A DNA stretch of 64,000 nucleotides from Bradyrhizobium sp. SZCCT0153 (GCF_018129995.1 NZ_JAFCKS010000001.1:779001-843000); one strand, 5' to 3'; positions 44,495 through 53,553 are shown, counted from the first letter of the stretch. Notes: generated from the letters alone by a model not told the origin. Made by a program: numbers and translations.

Positions 44495-45700
44495 TTACCC
44501 CACCGCCCCCGAGCCCCGCAGCTGCTTGATCGCGGCCTCGTCGTATCCCGCGCCACGCAAAATCTCGTCACTGTGCTCGCCGACGCCGGGCGGCTTGCGC
44601 GGTTGCACCTTCCTGGCGCCGTCGATCCAGATCGGACTGGAGATCGTGAGCATGGTGTCGTTCTCGAACGGCACCAGCACCTCGTTGTCGAGCATCTGCT
44701 TGTCGTTGGGGATGTCGTCCAGAATGCCGACGATGCCGAACACCAGACCGTTGCCGTCGAGGATCCTGCGCCATTCGGCGAGATCCTTTGTGGCGAAGGT
44801 CTCGTCGAAGATCTTGATCAGCTCGACAGAGCGGGCGTGGCGGTCAGGCTTGGTGGCGAAACGCGGATCGGTGATTAGATCTTCGCGGCCCAAGCATTTG
44901 GCCAGCGTCGGAAACTGCTTCTCCTCGCTGAGCAGCGACAGGATAAGCCAGCGGCCGTCCTTGCACTGATAGTGGTTGGCGACAGCGTTCAGCGCGCGCT
45001 CGCGCGGCCGTCGCTCGGCGAATTTGGCGCCGCAGAGCTTGGCCTGCGCCAGCACGCTCGCCGCCCACACGCCGTTCGCCATCAGATTGGAGGCGACATG
45101 CGAGCCCTTGCCGGTCTTCTCGCGCTGATACAGCGCGGTGACGATGGCGCCGTAGAACGCCATGGCGCAGGGATGGTCGCCCATGCCGGCGACGGAGCGG
45201 GCCGGCGTGGTGTCGGTGTCGGCGCGGACGAGGTCCATCAGCCCCGAACGCGCCCAATAGGCATTGCTGTCGAAGCCGGGCTTGTTGGCCTCTTCGCCCT
45301 TCTCGCCATAGCCGGTGAAAGAGGCGTAGATCAGCCGGTCGTTGAGATGGGCGAGGTGGTCATAGGTGATGCCGAGCTTGGCGCGCACCGGCGGCGGCAT
45401 GTTGGTGATGAAGACGTCGGCCTCTTCCACCAGCTTGTAGAGCACGGCCTGCGCCTCCGGCTTTGCGAGGTCGAGCGCGATGCTCTTCTTGTTGCGGGCT
45501 TCAAGCAGCCAGGCGAAATTGTGCTCACTGCTCGGATAGCCCGGAATGTTGGGTAGATTGCGGTACGGGTCGCCGGCGCCGGGCGGCTCGATCTTGACGA
45601 CATCGGCGCCGAAATCCGACAGCACGGTCGCGGCCGCGGGCGCTGCGATGAAGCTCGCGCAATCCAGAACCTTCAGGCCTGCAAAAATGCCTTTTTCCAT
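44495..45700 (-). CDS. CaiB/BaiF-family CoA-transferase
   Basis: A 401-residue family III CoA-transferase. It has LKVLDCASFIAAPAAATVLSD near the N-terminus, the CoA-binding DVVKIEPPGAGDPYR, the catalytic aspartate region in NKPGFDSNAYWARSGLMDLV, and GMGDHPCAMAFYGAIVTALY. The start at 45700 (MEKGIFAGLKV) is preceded by GGGAGCAACGCCGCG. Such enzymes activate or exchange CoA thioesters of carboxylic acids. It sits between GST and PutA genes and does not obviously belong to either. A second CoA-transferase is cut off at the right end of the window. Confidence 0.92.
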   Translation of the reverse strand: MEKGIFAGLKVLDCASFIAAPAAATVLSDFGADVVKIEPPGAGDPYRNLPNIPGYPSSEHNFAWLLEARNKKSIALDLAKPEAQAVLYKLVEEADVFITNMPPPVRAKLGITYDHLAHLNDRLIYASFTGYGEKGEEANKPGFDSNAYWARSGLMDLVRADTDTTPARSVAGMGDHPCAMAFYGAIVTALYQREKTGKGSHVASNLMANGVWAASVLAQAKLCGAKFAERRPRERALNAVANHYQCKDGRWLILSLLSEEKQFPTLAKCLGREDLITDPRFATKPDRHARSVELIKIFDETFATKDLAEWRRILDGNGLVFGIVGILDDIPNDKQMLDNEVLVPFENDTMLTISSPIWIDGARKVQPRKPPGVGEHSDEILRGAGYDEAAIKQLRGSGAVG

Positions 45701-45812
45701 CGCGGCGTTGCTCCCTCGCTCTTGTCGTTTCCCGCGCGCTGGAATTGGTGCGGGCAGGCCATCGGCAGCATTAGACCGATGTTTCGGCGGGATGCAACGC
45801 TCCTTGCTTGCC

Positions 45813-48812
45813 TCACGCCTCGCCTGCGAGCAGGGCAGCATTGCCGCCGGCCGCGGCGGTGTTGATGGTTACCGTCTGCTCGGTCGCAAAGCGCGCGAGG
45901 TAATGTGGGCCGCCTGCCTTGGGGCCGGTTCCGGAGAGGCCGTTGCCGCCGAACGGCTGGACGCCGACCACGGCACCGATCATGTTGCGGTTGACGTAGA
46001 TGTTGCCGATCTGGACGCGGTCGATGATGGCCTCGATGGTGTCGTCGATGCGCGAATGGATGCCGAGCGTGAGGCCGTAGCCGCTGCGGGCGATGGCTTG
46101 CAAGACGCGTTCGAGGTTCTCGGCGCGGTAGCGCACGACGTGGAGGATCGGGCCGAACACCTCTTCCGTCAGCTGGCCTGCGTCCTTGAGCTCGAAGATG
46201 TGCGGCGCGACGAAGCAGCCCTCTGGCGCCGCGCCTGCGAAGTGCAGCCGCGCCGCGGTCTTCATGCGCGCGATGTGCGCATCCAGCCTCTGCTTGGCCT
46301 CGGCGTCGATCACCGGGCCGATATGGGTTGCGACGTCAGAGGGATCGCCGAGCTTCAACTCGCGCGCCGCGCCAGCGATCATCTCGATCATGCGGTCGGC
46401 GACGTCCTCCTGCACGAACAGTAGCCGCAGCGCCGAGCAGCGCTGGCCGGCGGAACGGAAGGCGGAGGTCACGACGTCGTCGGCGACCTGCTCGGGCAGC
46501 GCGGTGGCATCCGCGATCATGGCGTTGATGCCGCCGGTCTCCGCGATCAGCGGCACGATCGGCCCATCCTTGGCGGCCAGCGTGCGGTTGATCAGGCGGG
46601 CGACCTCGGTCGAGCCGGTGAAGACGATTCCGGCGATATCGGGATGCGCGGTCAGCACGCTGCCAATGCGGCCGTCGCCGGTGACGAGATGCAGCGCGCC
46701 AGCGGGGATGCCGGCCGCGTGCAGCAGGGCTACCGCCTCAAGCGCGATGCGCGGCGTCTGCTCGGCGGGTTTTGCCACCACGCTGTTGCCGGCCATCAAC
46801 GCCGCCGTGACCTGGCCGAGAAAGATCGCCAGCGGAAAATTCCACGGCGAGATCGCGACGAAGACGCCGCGGCCGCGCATGGTGAGCACGTTGCTCTCGC
46901 CGGTCGGGCCGGGCATCGCCGTCTCGCTGCCGAACAGTTTACGGCCCTGCGCGGCATAGTAGCGGCAGAAGTCGGCGGCCTCGCGCAGCTCCGACAGCGC
47001 ATCGTCGAGCGTCTTGCCGCCCTCGCGCTGCAGCAGCGCGATGAAACGAGCGCTGCGGCTCTCCAGCAGATACGCGGCCTGCTCCAGGGCCGCCGCACGT
47101 GTTCCGGCGGGCGTCCGGCTCCAGCTGGCAAAGCCCGCGCGCGCTGCGGCCACTGCGGCGTCGGCCCGATCCGCGGTTGCATCGCCGATCGGCGCGAGGT
47201 CGGCCGTCTCGGCCTTGATGTCAGCAAGCAGTTGGTCGAGTGCGGCGCGCGCGCCGAACTCGACGCCCCGTGAATTCCGCCGCTCCGGTGCGAACAGGTC
47301 GCCAGGGAGCGGAATCCTGGGATGGGCCGCCGCTTGCGGCCGGACAATGGCATCCGCCGGACGCTGCAACAACGCCGGGACAGGCACGCGATAATCGGCG
47401 GCCTGCGCCACGAAAGATGAATTGGCGCCATTCTCCAAAAGCCGGCGCACCAGATAGGCGAGCAGGTCGCGATGGCTGCCCACGGGCGCGTAGGTGCGGT
47501 AGGCGATGTCGGGGTGATCCTTGGAGAGCTGCTCGTAGAGCGCTTCGCCCATGCCGTGCAGGCGCTGGAATTCGAAGCCGCCGTTGTTGCCGGCAAGCTC
47601 CAGCACGGTCGCGACCGTCAGCGCGTTGTGGGTCGCGAATTGCGGGAAGATGCGTGGCCGCAAGGAAAGCAGCTTCGCGGCACAGGCAACATAGTTCAGA
47701 TCCGTCATCGCCTTGCGCGTGAACACGGGATAGCCGTCGAGCCCGCGCTCCTGCGCGCGCTTGATCTCGGTGTCCCAATAGGCGCCCTTGACCAGCCGCA
47801 CCATCAGCTTGCGATCGTGCGCGCGGGCGAGCGCATCGACATAGTCGATCACCGCGCTTGCGCGCTTCTGATAGGCCTGGATGGCGAGGCCAAATCCGTC
47901 CCAGCCGGCAAGCGAAGGATCGGCGAGCGTCGCCGCGATCACGTCGAGCGACAGCTCTAGTCTGTCGGCTTCCTCGGCATCGACGGTGAAGTTCAGATCA
48001 TGGGCCTTGGCGCGCTGCGCCAGATCGAGCAGCTGCGGCACCAGCTCGGCCATCACGCGCGCGTGGGTGATTGCCTCGAAGCGCGGATGCAGCGCCGAGA
48101 GTTTTACGGATATGCCGGGCCGGTCGGGCAGGGGATGGCTGCCCGCCGCCTTGCCGATCGTCTCGATCGCGCTCGCATAGGCATCGAAATAGCGCGTTGC
48201 GTCCGCCGCCGTGCGCGCGCCTTCGCCGAGCATGTCGAAGGAGTAGCGCGTCTTCTGGCCGGATCGCGGCCTACCTCGCTCCAGCGCCTGCTCGATGGTC
48301 TCACCCAGCACGAAATGATTGCCCATCAGCCGCATCGCCTGACGCGTCGCGGTGCGCACCGCCGGCGCGCCGAGCCGCTTCACCAGACGGCCGATGGTGC
48401 CGTCGGGCGTCTCGCCGGGCTGAATCACCCGCGCCGACAGGCCCAGTGCCCATGCCGAGGCGTTGACCAGGAAGGCCGTCGACCTGGTCTCGTGGTGGAT
48501 GAAGTCGCCCTCGCCGAGCTTGTCCTCGATGAACTGGTCGGCGGTGCGCGCGTCCGGCACGCGAAGCAGTGCCTCGGCCAGCACCATCAGGGCGAGCCCC
48601 TCCTTGGTCGAGAGCGCGAATTCCCGCAGCATGTCCTCGACCCCGCCGAACCGGTCGTCGCGCTTGCGGATCGCCTCGATCAGCCGCGTCGCGGAGCGGT
48701 CGATCCGCGCCTCCTGCGGCGGGCTGAGATGCGACCCCGGCAAGAGGCGTGCGGCGATCTCGGCATCATCGGGCGCGTATGGAGCGGAAAACGGAGGCTG
48801 GATGTTCGGCAT
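45813..48812 (-). CDS. putA: Bifunctional proline dehydrogenase / glutamate-gamma-semialdehyde dehydrogenase
   Basis: A 999-residue PutA that oxidises proline to glutamate in two steps. The FAD-linked proline dehydrogenase barrel spans ~150-450 (RPGISVKLSALHPRFE, MVRLVKGAYWDTEIKRAQ, FATHNALTVATVLELAG). The aldehyde dehydrogenase spans ~520-980 (SPWNFPLAIFLGQVTAAL, GSTEVARLINRTLA, catalytic Cys in SAGQRCSALRLLFVQ). At 999 residues it is the short PutA type without the N-terminal ribbon-helix-helix DNA-binding domain of E. coli PutA, so it cannot self-regulate. A divergent Lrp-type regulator 114 bp away fills that role. Confidence 0.97.
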   Translation of the reverse strand: MPNIQPPFSAPYAPDDAEIAARLLPGSHLSPPQEARIDRSATRLIEAIRKRDDRFGGVEDMLREFALSTKEGLALMVLAEALLRVPDARTADQFIEDKLGEGDFIHHETRSTAFLVNASAWALGLSARVIQPGETPDGTIGRLVKRLGAPAVRTATRQAMRLMGNHFVLGETIEQALERGRPRSGQKTRYSFDMLGEGARTAADATRYFDAYASAIETIGKAAGSHPLPDRPGISVKLSALHPRFEAITHARVMAELVPQLLDLAQRAKAHDLNFTVDAEEADRLELSLDVIAATLADPSLAGWDGFGLAIQAYQKRASAVIDYVDALARAHDRKLMVRLVKGAYWDTEIKRAQERGLDGYPVFTRKAMTDLNYVACAAKLLSLRPRIFPQFATHNALTVATVLELAGNNGGFEFQRLHGMGEALYEQLSKDHPDIAYRTYAPVGSHRDLLAYLVRRLLENGANSSFVAQAADYRVPVPALLQRPADAIVRPQAAAHPRIPLPGDLFAPERRNSRGVEFGARAALDQLLADIKAETADLAPIGDATADRADAAVAAARAGFASWSRTPAGTRAAALEQAAYLLESRSARFIALLQREGGKTLDDALSELREAADFCRYYAAQGRKLFGSETAMPGPTGESNVLTMRGRGVFVAISPWNFPLAIFLGQVTAALMAGNSVVAKPAEQTPRIALEAVALLHAAGIPAGALHLVTGDGRIGSVLTAHPDIAGIVFTGSTEVARLINRTLAAKDGPIVPLIAETGGINAMIADATALPEQVADDVVTSAFRSAGQRCSALRLLFVQEDVADRMIEMIAGAARELKLGDPSDVATHIGPVIDAEAKQRLDAHIARMKTAARLHFAGAAPEGCFVAPHIFELKDAGQLTEEVFGPILHVVRYRAENLERVLQAIARSGYGLTLGIHSRIDDTIEAIIDRVQIGNIYVNRNMIGAVVGVQPFGGNGLSGTGPKAGGPHYLARFATEQTVTINTAAAGGNAALLAGEA

Positions 48813-48868
48813 GGCGTGTCCTGTGGCTGAAATCCAGGATAAAGCCGGCGTTACCGTAGTTCGATAGA

Positions 48869-48884
48869 CAAATTAGTCGATTTG
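48869..48884. promoter_or_regulatory. Candidate Lrp-type operator between putA and its regulator
   Basis: CAAAT (48869-48873) and ATTTG (48880-48884) form a small dyad around TAGTCG in an AT-richer part of the 114-bp divergent promoter. Size and AT content fit an Lrp/AsnC site, but a single weak dyad is not conclusive. Confidence 0.4.
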
Positions 48885-48926
48885 CCTTAGAAAATGAAGG
48901 CTACCAATGTTTTGACCGGATAAAGT

Positions 48927-49388
48927 ATGGAACTCGATCGAACGGACCGGAGAATCCTCTCGATTTTGCAGCAGGATGGGCGAATCGCCAATGTCGAGCT
49001 CGCCGAGCGCATCGGCCTGTCCCCGACCTCGATCGGCGAGCGGCTGAAGCGATTGCAGCGCGAGGGGTTTGTCGAAGGCTACGGCGCGCGGCTCAATCCG
49101 CACCGGCTCGGCCTCGGGCTGCTGGTGTTCGTCGAGGTGCTGCTCGACAAGACCACGCCCGACAATTTCGAGCGTTTTGCGCGTGCGGTGAAGCTCGCGC
49201 CTGAAGTGCTGGAGTGTCACATGGTTGCCGGCGGCTTCGACTATCTTGTGAAGGCGCGACTGGCCGACATGACCGCGTATCGGCGTTTCCTCGGCGAGAC
49301 CCTGCTGTCGATGCCGGGCGTGCGCGAGACGCGAACCTATGCGGTGATGGAAGAGATCAAGCGCGACGCACCGTTGCCGGTAGACTGA
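48927..49388 (+). CDS. putR: Lrp/AsnC-family transcriptional regulator (PutR-like)
   Basis: A 153-residue Lrp-type regulator. The helix-turn-helix is LDRTDRRILSILQQDGRIAN, VELAERIGLSPTSIGERLKR; the RAM ligand-binding domain follows (LLVFVEVLLDKTTPDNFERF, VLECHMVAGGFDYLVKARLA, VRETRTYAVMEEIK). Divergent placement next to putA is the usual arrangement for PutR in alphaproteobacteria, where it activates putA in response to proline. The symbol rests on that arrangement, not on a specific sequence feature. No ribosome-binding site better than GGATAAAGT is seen before the ATG. Confidence 0.92.
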   Translation: MELDRTDRRILSILQQDGRIANVELAERIGLSPTSIGERLKRLQREGFVEGYGARLNPHRLGLGLLVFVEVLLDKTTPDNFERFARAVKLAPEVLECHMVAGGFDYLVKARLADMTAYRRFLGETLLSMPGVRETRTYAVMEEIKRDAPLPVD

Positions 49389-49518
49389 CGAAATGCCGTC
49401 GCGATTGTCATTGCCGAGGCGCTGGATGGGCGGTCCTTGCAGAAAAACAGCTCTCCGTGTGCAATCGCAACGCCTGTCGTCGAATGCACTGACCGTCTTC
49501 TAAAATTTTTTTGGCCCA

Positions 49519-49538
49519 CTCCCGGACAGATCCGGGAG
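49519..49538 (-). terminator. Stem-loop between putR and csp
   Basis: CTCCCGGA (49519-49526) and TCCGGGAG (49531-49538) form an 8-bp stem with a 4-base loop, 20 bp beyond the cold-shock stop on the minus strand. The T-run expected for the minus strand is not immediately adjacent, though an A/T tract (49501-49512) follows further on. It may serve either convergent gene. Confidence 0.5.
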
Positions 49539-49557
49539 GCAGCAAAGGCTGGCGGGC

Positions 49558-49758
49558 TTATACTTTGAGGTTCTCTGCGGAGGTCTTGCCCCGGTTTGCG
49601 ATCTCTTCGTATTCCACCGTCTGTCCTTCGTTGAGCGAGGACAGGCCGGCCTTCTGCACTGCCGAGATATGCACGAACACATCCTTGCCGCCCGACGCAG
49701 GCTGGATAAATCCATAACCCTTCGTCGGGTTGAACCACTTGACCGTACCTTTAGCCAT
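49558..49758 (-). CDS. Cold-shock domain protein
   Basis: A 66-residue CspA-family RNA/DNA-binding OB-fold protein. RNP1 is KGYGFIQP and RNP2 is VFVHISAV, preceded by the usual [14 protein letters not shown]. Length and motifs are complete. The start at 49758 is fixed by the family N-terminus. About 200 bp of non-coding sequence lies upstream before the next gene, room for a structured cold-shock leader. A T-rich -10-like TATCTTAT lies on the minus strand near 49835. Confidence 0.96.
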   Translation of the reverse strand: MAKGTVKWFNPTKGYGFIQPASGGKDVFVHISAVQKAGLSSLNEGQTVEYEEIANRGKTSAENLKV

Positions 49759-49967
49759 CACGTCTTCTCCGCGGGTCTTCCTCCGAGATCTCGAACCGCC
49801 AGTCCCCGCCAACCGGCCGGTTCGGTCCTAATAAGATACGCGGAATGTGGCGGGCTTCATAGATCAAACCACATCGGCATTTCGCGGAATTCCGCTCAAC
49901 TTCGCGGCGTTTTTACCCGGTTTTGCCCGTTTCGAGGTCAGTCGGCCCGCACGCGTCCCGCTGTCTG

Positions 49968-50276
49968 TCAATAAGTCGCGGCTAGATAATCGACGATCTT
50001 GCCGACATCGGCATCGTCGATCGGCGCGCCGTAGACCTTGATCATCTTGGTCACCTCGGCCTGCCAAAAAGCTTTCTTGTCCTTCATCGGCGGCTGCGTG
50101 TTGATGTAGTCGGCCGAATGGCAGGCGCTGCAATTGCCCTGCACGATCTCGAGGTTGGGGCCGGGCTTGAAGGCGGCGACCTCGTTCGGGAGCTGGTAGT
50201 TGACGGGCGCCGCGGTCACGGCGCCGATGCCGGCCCCGAGGGCGAGTGAGATGGCGAGGAGAACGGTGCGCTGCAT
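49968..50276 (-). CDS. sorB: Sulfite:cytochrome c oxidoreductase, cytochrome c subunit
   Basis: A 102-residue exported monohaem cytochrome c. It has a signal peptide (TVLLAISLALGAGIGAVTAA), one haem site CSACH at residues 49-53 and a likely methionine ligand in MKDKKAFWQAEVTKMI. Placement 14 bp downstream of a SorA-type sulfite dehydrogenase and the NCSACHSADYI context identify it as SorB, the electron acceptor of the SorAB complex. Electrons would continue to a soluble cytochrome c and terminal oxidase. Confidence 0.92.
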   Translation of the reverse strand: MQRTVLLAISLALGAGIGAVTAAPVNYQLPNEVAAFKPGPNLEIVQGNCSACHSADYINTQPPMKDKKAFWQAEVTKMIKVYGAPIDDADVGKIVDYLAATY

Positions 50277-50290
50277 GATTCATTCTCCCT

Positions 50291-51490
50291 TCAGGCCACG
50301 CTGACGCGGACGTTTTCGACGACGTTGCGCAGATAACCCGCCGGGTTCCAGCGTGGCGTGTCCGGCTGGGTCTCGCCGCCATTGCCGGTGGCACGGACCT
50401 TGAGATCATAGGAGCCGGCGGCGAGCTTCACCGCCAGCTTCCATTCACGGAATGAGTATTTGCCGAGATCCTTGCCGAGCCTGGCGCTGGTCCAGGTCTT
50501 GCCGCCGTCGGTGGAGACCTGGACCTCCTTGATGCCCTTGCCGCCGTCGAAGGCGATGCCGCGCAGCGTGGTGCGCCCCGCCTTCAGCTTGGCGCCGTCG
50601 GGCACGCTGGTGATGAAGGAGCGGATGGTGAAGCGGTTGATCGGGATCGTCGCCTTCGGCGTCGTGCCCGGCTCGATCGCATTGTTCGGGGTATCGGGAA
50701 TGCGATAGGCCGACTTCATCCAGAAGCCGTCAAAGACATTGTCGACGACGGTGATCTCGCTGAGGTGCTTGACCCAGTAGGTGCCGTAATAGCCCGGCAC
50801 GATCAGGCGCAGCGGAAAGCCGTTCAGGAACGGCAGGTCCTCGCCGTTCATGCCATACGCCAGCATCACTTCGCCGTCGGTGGCGTGATCGAGGTCGAGC
50901 GCCTTGACGAAGTCGGGCGTCTTGTCGCTGGCCGGGCCGTCCATGCCGTTGAAGGTGACTTGCTGGGCGCCGCTTTGCACGCCCGCCATCTCCAGCACGG
51001 CCTTGAGCGGCACGCCGCGCCAGCGCGCATTGCCCATCGCGCCGTTGGCGAGCTGGCCGCCGGCGACGCGCGGCTCAAAGAGGCCGCGGCTGTTGCCGGA
51101 GCACTGGTTGACGGCGACGATCTCGGTCGCCTTCATCTTCCTGATATCCTTCAGCGACAGCTTGAGCGGCTTGTCGACCTTGCCCTTGACCTCAAGCGTG
51201 AACTTGTCGGGGTCGAGATTGTAGGGCAGGTCGGAGAGATGGTAGCGGACGAAGAACGCGTTGTTCGGCGTGATCGGGCCGTCGTTGAACACAGCGAACG
51301 GCGTCTCGAGCTGTGGCGGCCGGCTGGTCAGGCCGATCATCGGCCGCTTCTGCGGATATTTCACCAGCGGCCGCTCGCCATTGGCAAACGGCAGCGTGAC
51401 GGTGTCGAGTGCCAGCGCCTTGGTGGAATTCAATGTGGCCGCCATGGCGGCAAGGCCCGCTCCTTTGAGCAGGTCGCGTCGATCGAACAT
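50291..51490 (-). CDS. sorA: Sulfite dehydrogenase (SorA), molybdenum subunit
   Basis: A 399-residue periplasmic sulfite oxidase-family enzyme that oxidises sulfite to sulfate. A Tat signal is present (FDRRDLLKGAGLAAMAAT). The molybdenum-ligating cysteine is residue 130 in VAVNQCSGNSRG, followed by GGQLANGAMGNARWRGVPLK and GYYGTYWVKHLSEITVV. The C-terminal Ig-like dimerisation domain begins near residue 285 (IRSFITSVPDGAKL). It is the first gene of the sorAB operon. The upstream 332 bp holds only repeats before the divergent... same-strand cyclase gene at 51823-53553, whose transcripts could read into sorA. Confidence 0.95.
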   Translation of the reverse strand: MFDRRDLLKGAGLAAMAATLNSTKALALDTVTLPFANGERPLVKYPQKRPMIGLTSRPPQLETPFAVFNDGPITPNNAFFVRYHLSDLPYNLDPDKFTLEVKGKVDKPLKLSLKDIRKMKATEIVAVNQCSGNSRGLFEPRVAGGQLANGAMGNARWRGVPLKAVLEMAGVQSGAQQVTFNGMDGPASDKTPDFVKALDLDHATDGEVMLAYGMNGEDLPFLNGFPLRLIVPGYYGTYWVKHLSEITVVDNVFDGFWMKSAYRIPDTPNNAIEPGTTPKATIPINRFTIRSFITSVPDGAKLKAGRTTLRGIAFDGGKGIKEVQVSTDGGKTWTSARLGKDLGKYSFREWKLAVKLAAGSYDLKVRATGNGGETQPDTPRWNPAGYLRNVVENVRVSVA

Positions 51491-51675
51491 TCTCGTCTCC
51501 TCCCGGAGCTTTTCGTTGGATCGCGGTCATCACCGCGAACACGCGCTCATCTGTCGCGACGACTCGGATGAAGTCAATTCGTGCTTTCGCAGCAGGCCCA
51601 TGCCGCTGCGTTGCAGCAAGCCGGTGTTACGAAGCGACGGCCCGAGTTGGCCGAATCGAGTCCCGCCGCGAGTTT

Positions 51676-51807
51676 GGTGCACTTCTCCCGCTTGCGGGAG
51701 AGGTCGGCGCGTAGCGCCGGGTGAGGGTTTTCTCTGCTAGGGGAGTGTCCCGTGGCGGAGATACCCTCTCCCCAGCTCTCTCCTGCTTGCGGGAGAGGGA
51801 GTGCACC
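51676..51807. repeat. Compound inverted-repeat element in the gap upstream of sorA
   Basis: The 332-bp gap 51491-51822 has no gene. Most of it is a compound palindrome: outer GGTGCAC (51676-51682) and GTGCACC (51801-51807), with two internal hairpins of the CTCTCCCGCTTGCGGGAGAG type at ~51682-51702 and ~51777-51796, and a small GGCGC/GCGCC hairpin. The layout (two inverted short hairpins) is REP/BIME-like. It should separate transcription of the cyclase gene from sorA. Confidence 0.7.
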
Positions 51808-51822
51808 GCATTCGTGGCTGAC

Positions 51823-53553
51823 TTACGCTGCGACCCGCTCGCTTCCGTCGACCAGCGCCGTCAGCCCTCTCACGTCCGCGACGACGCGCACGGCCATCGG
51901 CTCGTCGCGGCCGCGGATCGCGACCTCCTGCTGCGGCAGCGAATCGTCGGCAACGCCCGCGGTGCGGCGGACCTCCTCCGAGACGACGGCTTCGCAGGCC
52001 AGCGTCTTGGTCATGTCCTGGAGGCGGGCGGCGACGTTGACGGCATCGCCCAGCGCCGTGAAGACGATGTGATCGCGATAGCCGATGTCGCCGATGATCA
52101 CCTCGCCGCCGTGGATGCCGATGCCGAAGCGGATCGGCTGGCGCAAATCGTGGCTCAGGAGCTCGTTGAGCTCGTCGACATGGGCCGCGATCCCGGCGGC
52201 GGCCTTCAGCGCCTGCCGGCAGGCGGTCTGCGGATCGGTTGACAGCCCGAACAGCGCCAGCATGCCGTCGCCGACGAACTGGTTCGGCTGGCCGCCATTC
52301 TCGATCACGGCCTGCGAGACCGCGCCGAGGAAGCGGTTGACGATGAAGACGGTGTCGAACGGCAGCCGCTTCTCGGCCAGCTGCGTCGAGCCGCGCATGT
52401 CCACGAACAGGCTGACGAGATAGCGCTCCTGACCGATCCGAGCCGGCGTCGAGGCTTGCGCATTCGCCGACAGCGTATGCGCCGTGAAGAGCTGGAAGAA
52501 GGAGAGGTCCGACGTCGGCCGCAGCTGGCAGGCCAGCCTGATCGACGGATCGGTGGTGCCGACACGGGTGAGCACGAAGGCCTCGCGCTGCGACGGCTCC
52601 GGCAGGACGCCATGATCGCCGATGACGCGGATGCGGCAGGTCGAGCAGCGGGCGCGGCCGCCGCAGACGCTGGCATGCGGCACATTGTGGCGCAGGCTCG
52701 CTTCCAGCACGGAGAGGCCCTTGGGGACCCGCACCGTCTTGCCGTTGCCGTAGGACAGCGCGATCATGCCGCCGCGCCGCTCGCGCCAGGCGCGCACGCC
52801 GCGCGCGGCCAGCGCCAGTCCGAGCAGGCCGACATAGCCGATGGTGAGGCCGCCGGTGATGCGGTCGAGCGTGTTGGCTTCGGCGGTCGTGCCGACCTGG
52901 CGGCTGGTGAGATTATGCGTGCGCCATTCCCCGTCGTCGGCTTCGATCGCGACGCTGCGGCCGCCCTGATAGACGCCGAGCAGCGCCAGCGTCGGGATCA
53001 GCACCGCGGCCGCGAGCAGATAGGGCGCGGCACGCGTGAAGAACGGCTTGAGGCGGAGCCAGAAATAAATGCCGATGCAGCCGTGGACCCAGGCGATGAT
53101 CAGCAGGATCGTCATGGTCCAGATGCGGTTCGACGCGACGAAGAACAGGTAGAGCTCCTGCGGATAGAGCTTCTGGTGTCCGTACAGCGTCTGGCCGAGC
53201 CGCACGCCGATCACATGCGCCATGACGAGGGCGGGGATGCTGAGCCCCAGCACGAGCTGGAGCGGCTCGATCGTCCGCCAGCGGAACTGCCGGCGCTGAT
53301 ACAGCGCGTAGACGCCGAGCCCCATATGGATGAGCGCGGCCGCATAGAAGATGATTGCGACCGGCAGGAACTGCCAGAACAGGACGTGGTAGTAGACCCC
53401 GACCTCCATGGCATCGACCGAGATGTTGCCGAGCGCATGGTTGAGGAGATGGCTGACCACATAGGCGAACAGGACGACGCCGCAGACCAGCCGCACCTGC
53501 CGCAAGCTGGCCGCGCGGACGAGTTCGGACATCTGTGCGAGAGCTTTGGCCAT
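51823..53553 (-). CDS. Membrane class III adenylate/guanylate cyclase with haem-b-like anchor and 2Fe-2S ferredoxin domain
   Basis: A 576-residue three-part signalling enzyme. Residues ~15-250 hold six membrane helices resembling succinate dehydrogenase anchors, with histidines at 35, 39, 76, 113 and 157 placed to bind haem b. Residues ~263-350 are a plant-type 2Fe-2S ferredoxin, with Cys297, Cys303, Cys306 and Cys342. Residues ~375-560 are a class III cyclase (VSLFVDMRGSTQLAE, QFVGDGMLALFG, TALGDAVNVAARLQ), keeping both metal aspartates, 385 and 429. The substrate-binding lysine position is Gln425. The architecture matches the quinone-responsive CyaC described in Sinorhizobium meliloti. cAMP or cGMP output would report respiratory redox state. 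It lies on the same strand as sorAB. Confidence 0.9.
   Translation of the reverse strand: MAKALAQMSELVRAASLRQVRLVCGVVLFAYVVSHLLNHALGNISVDAMEVGVYYHVLFWQFLPVAIIFYAAALIHMGLGVYALYQRRQFRWRTIEPLQLVLGLSIPALVMAHVIGVRLGQTLYGHQKLYPQELYLFFVASNRIWTMTILLIIAWVHGCIGIYFWLRLKPFFTRAAPYLLAAAVLIPTLALLGVYQGGRSVAIEADDGEWRTHNLTSRQVGTTAEANTLDRITGGLTIGYVGLLGLALAARGVRAWRERRGGMIALSYGNGKTVRVPKGLSVLEASLRHNVPHASVCGGRARCSTCRIRVIGDHGVLPEPSQREAFVLTRVGTTDPSIRLACQLRPTSDLSFFQLFTAHTLSANAQASTPARIGQERYLVSLFVDMRGSTQLAEKRLPFDTVFIVNRFLGAVSQAVIENGGQPNQFVGDGMLALFGLSTDPQTACRQALKAAAGIAAHVDELNELLSHDLRQPIRFGIGIHGGEVIIGDIGYRDHIVFTALGDAVNVAARLQDMTKTLACEAVVSEEVRRTAGVADDSLPQQEVAIRGRDEPMAVRVVADVRGLTALVDGSERVAA

Noticed and set aside
49501..49512. 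T-run of an intrinsic terminator for putR
   Set aside because: The T-rich tract precedes rather than follows the 49519-49538 hairpin in the direction of putR transcription, so it does not form a canonical terminator for that gene.
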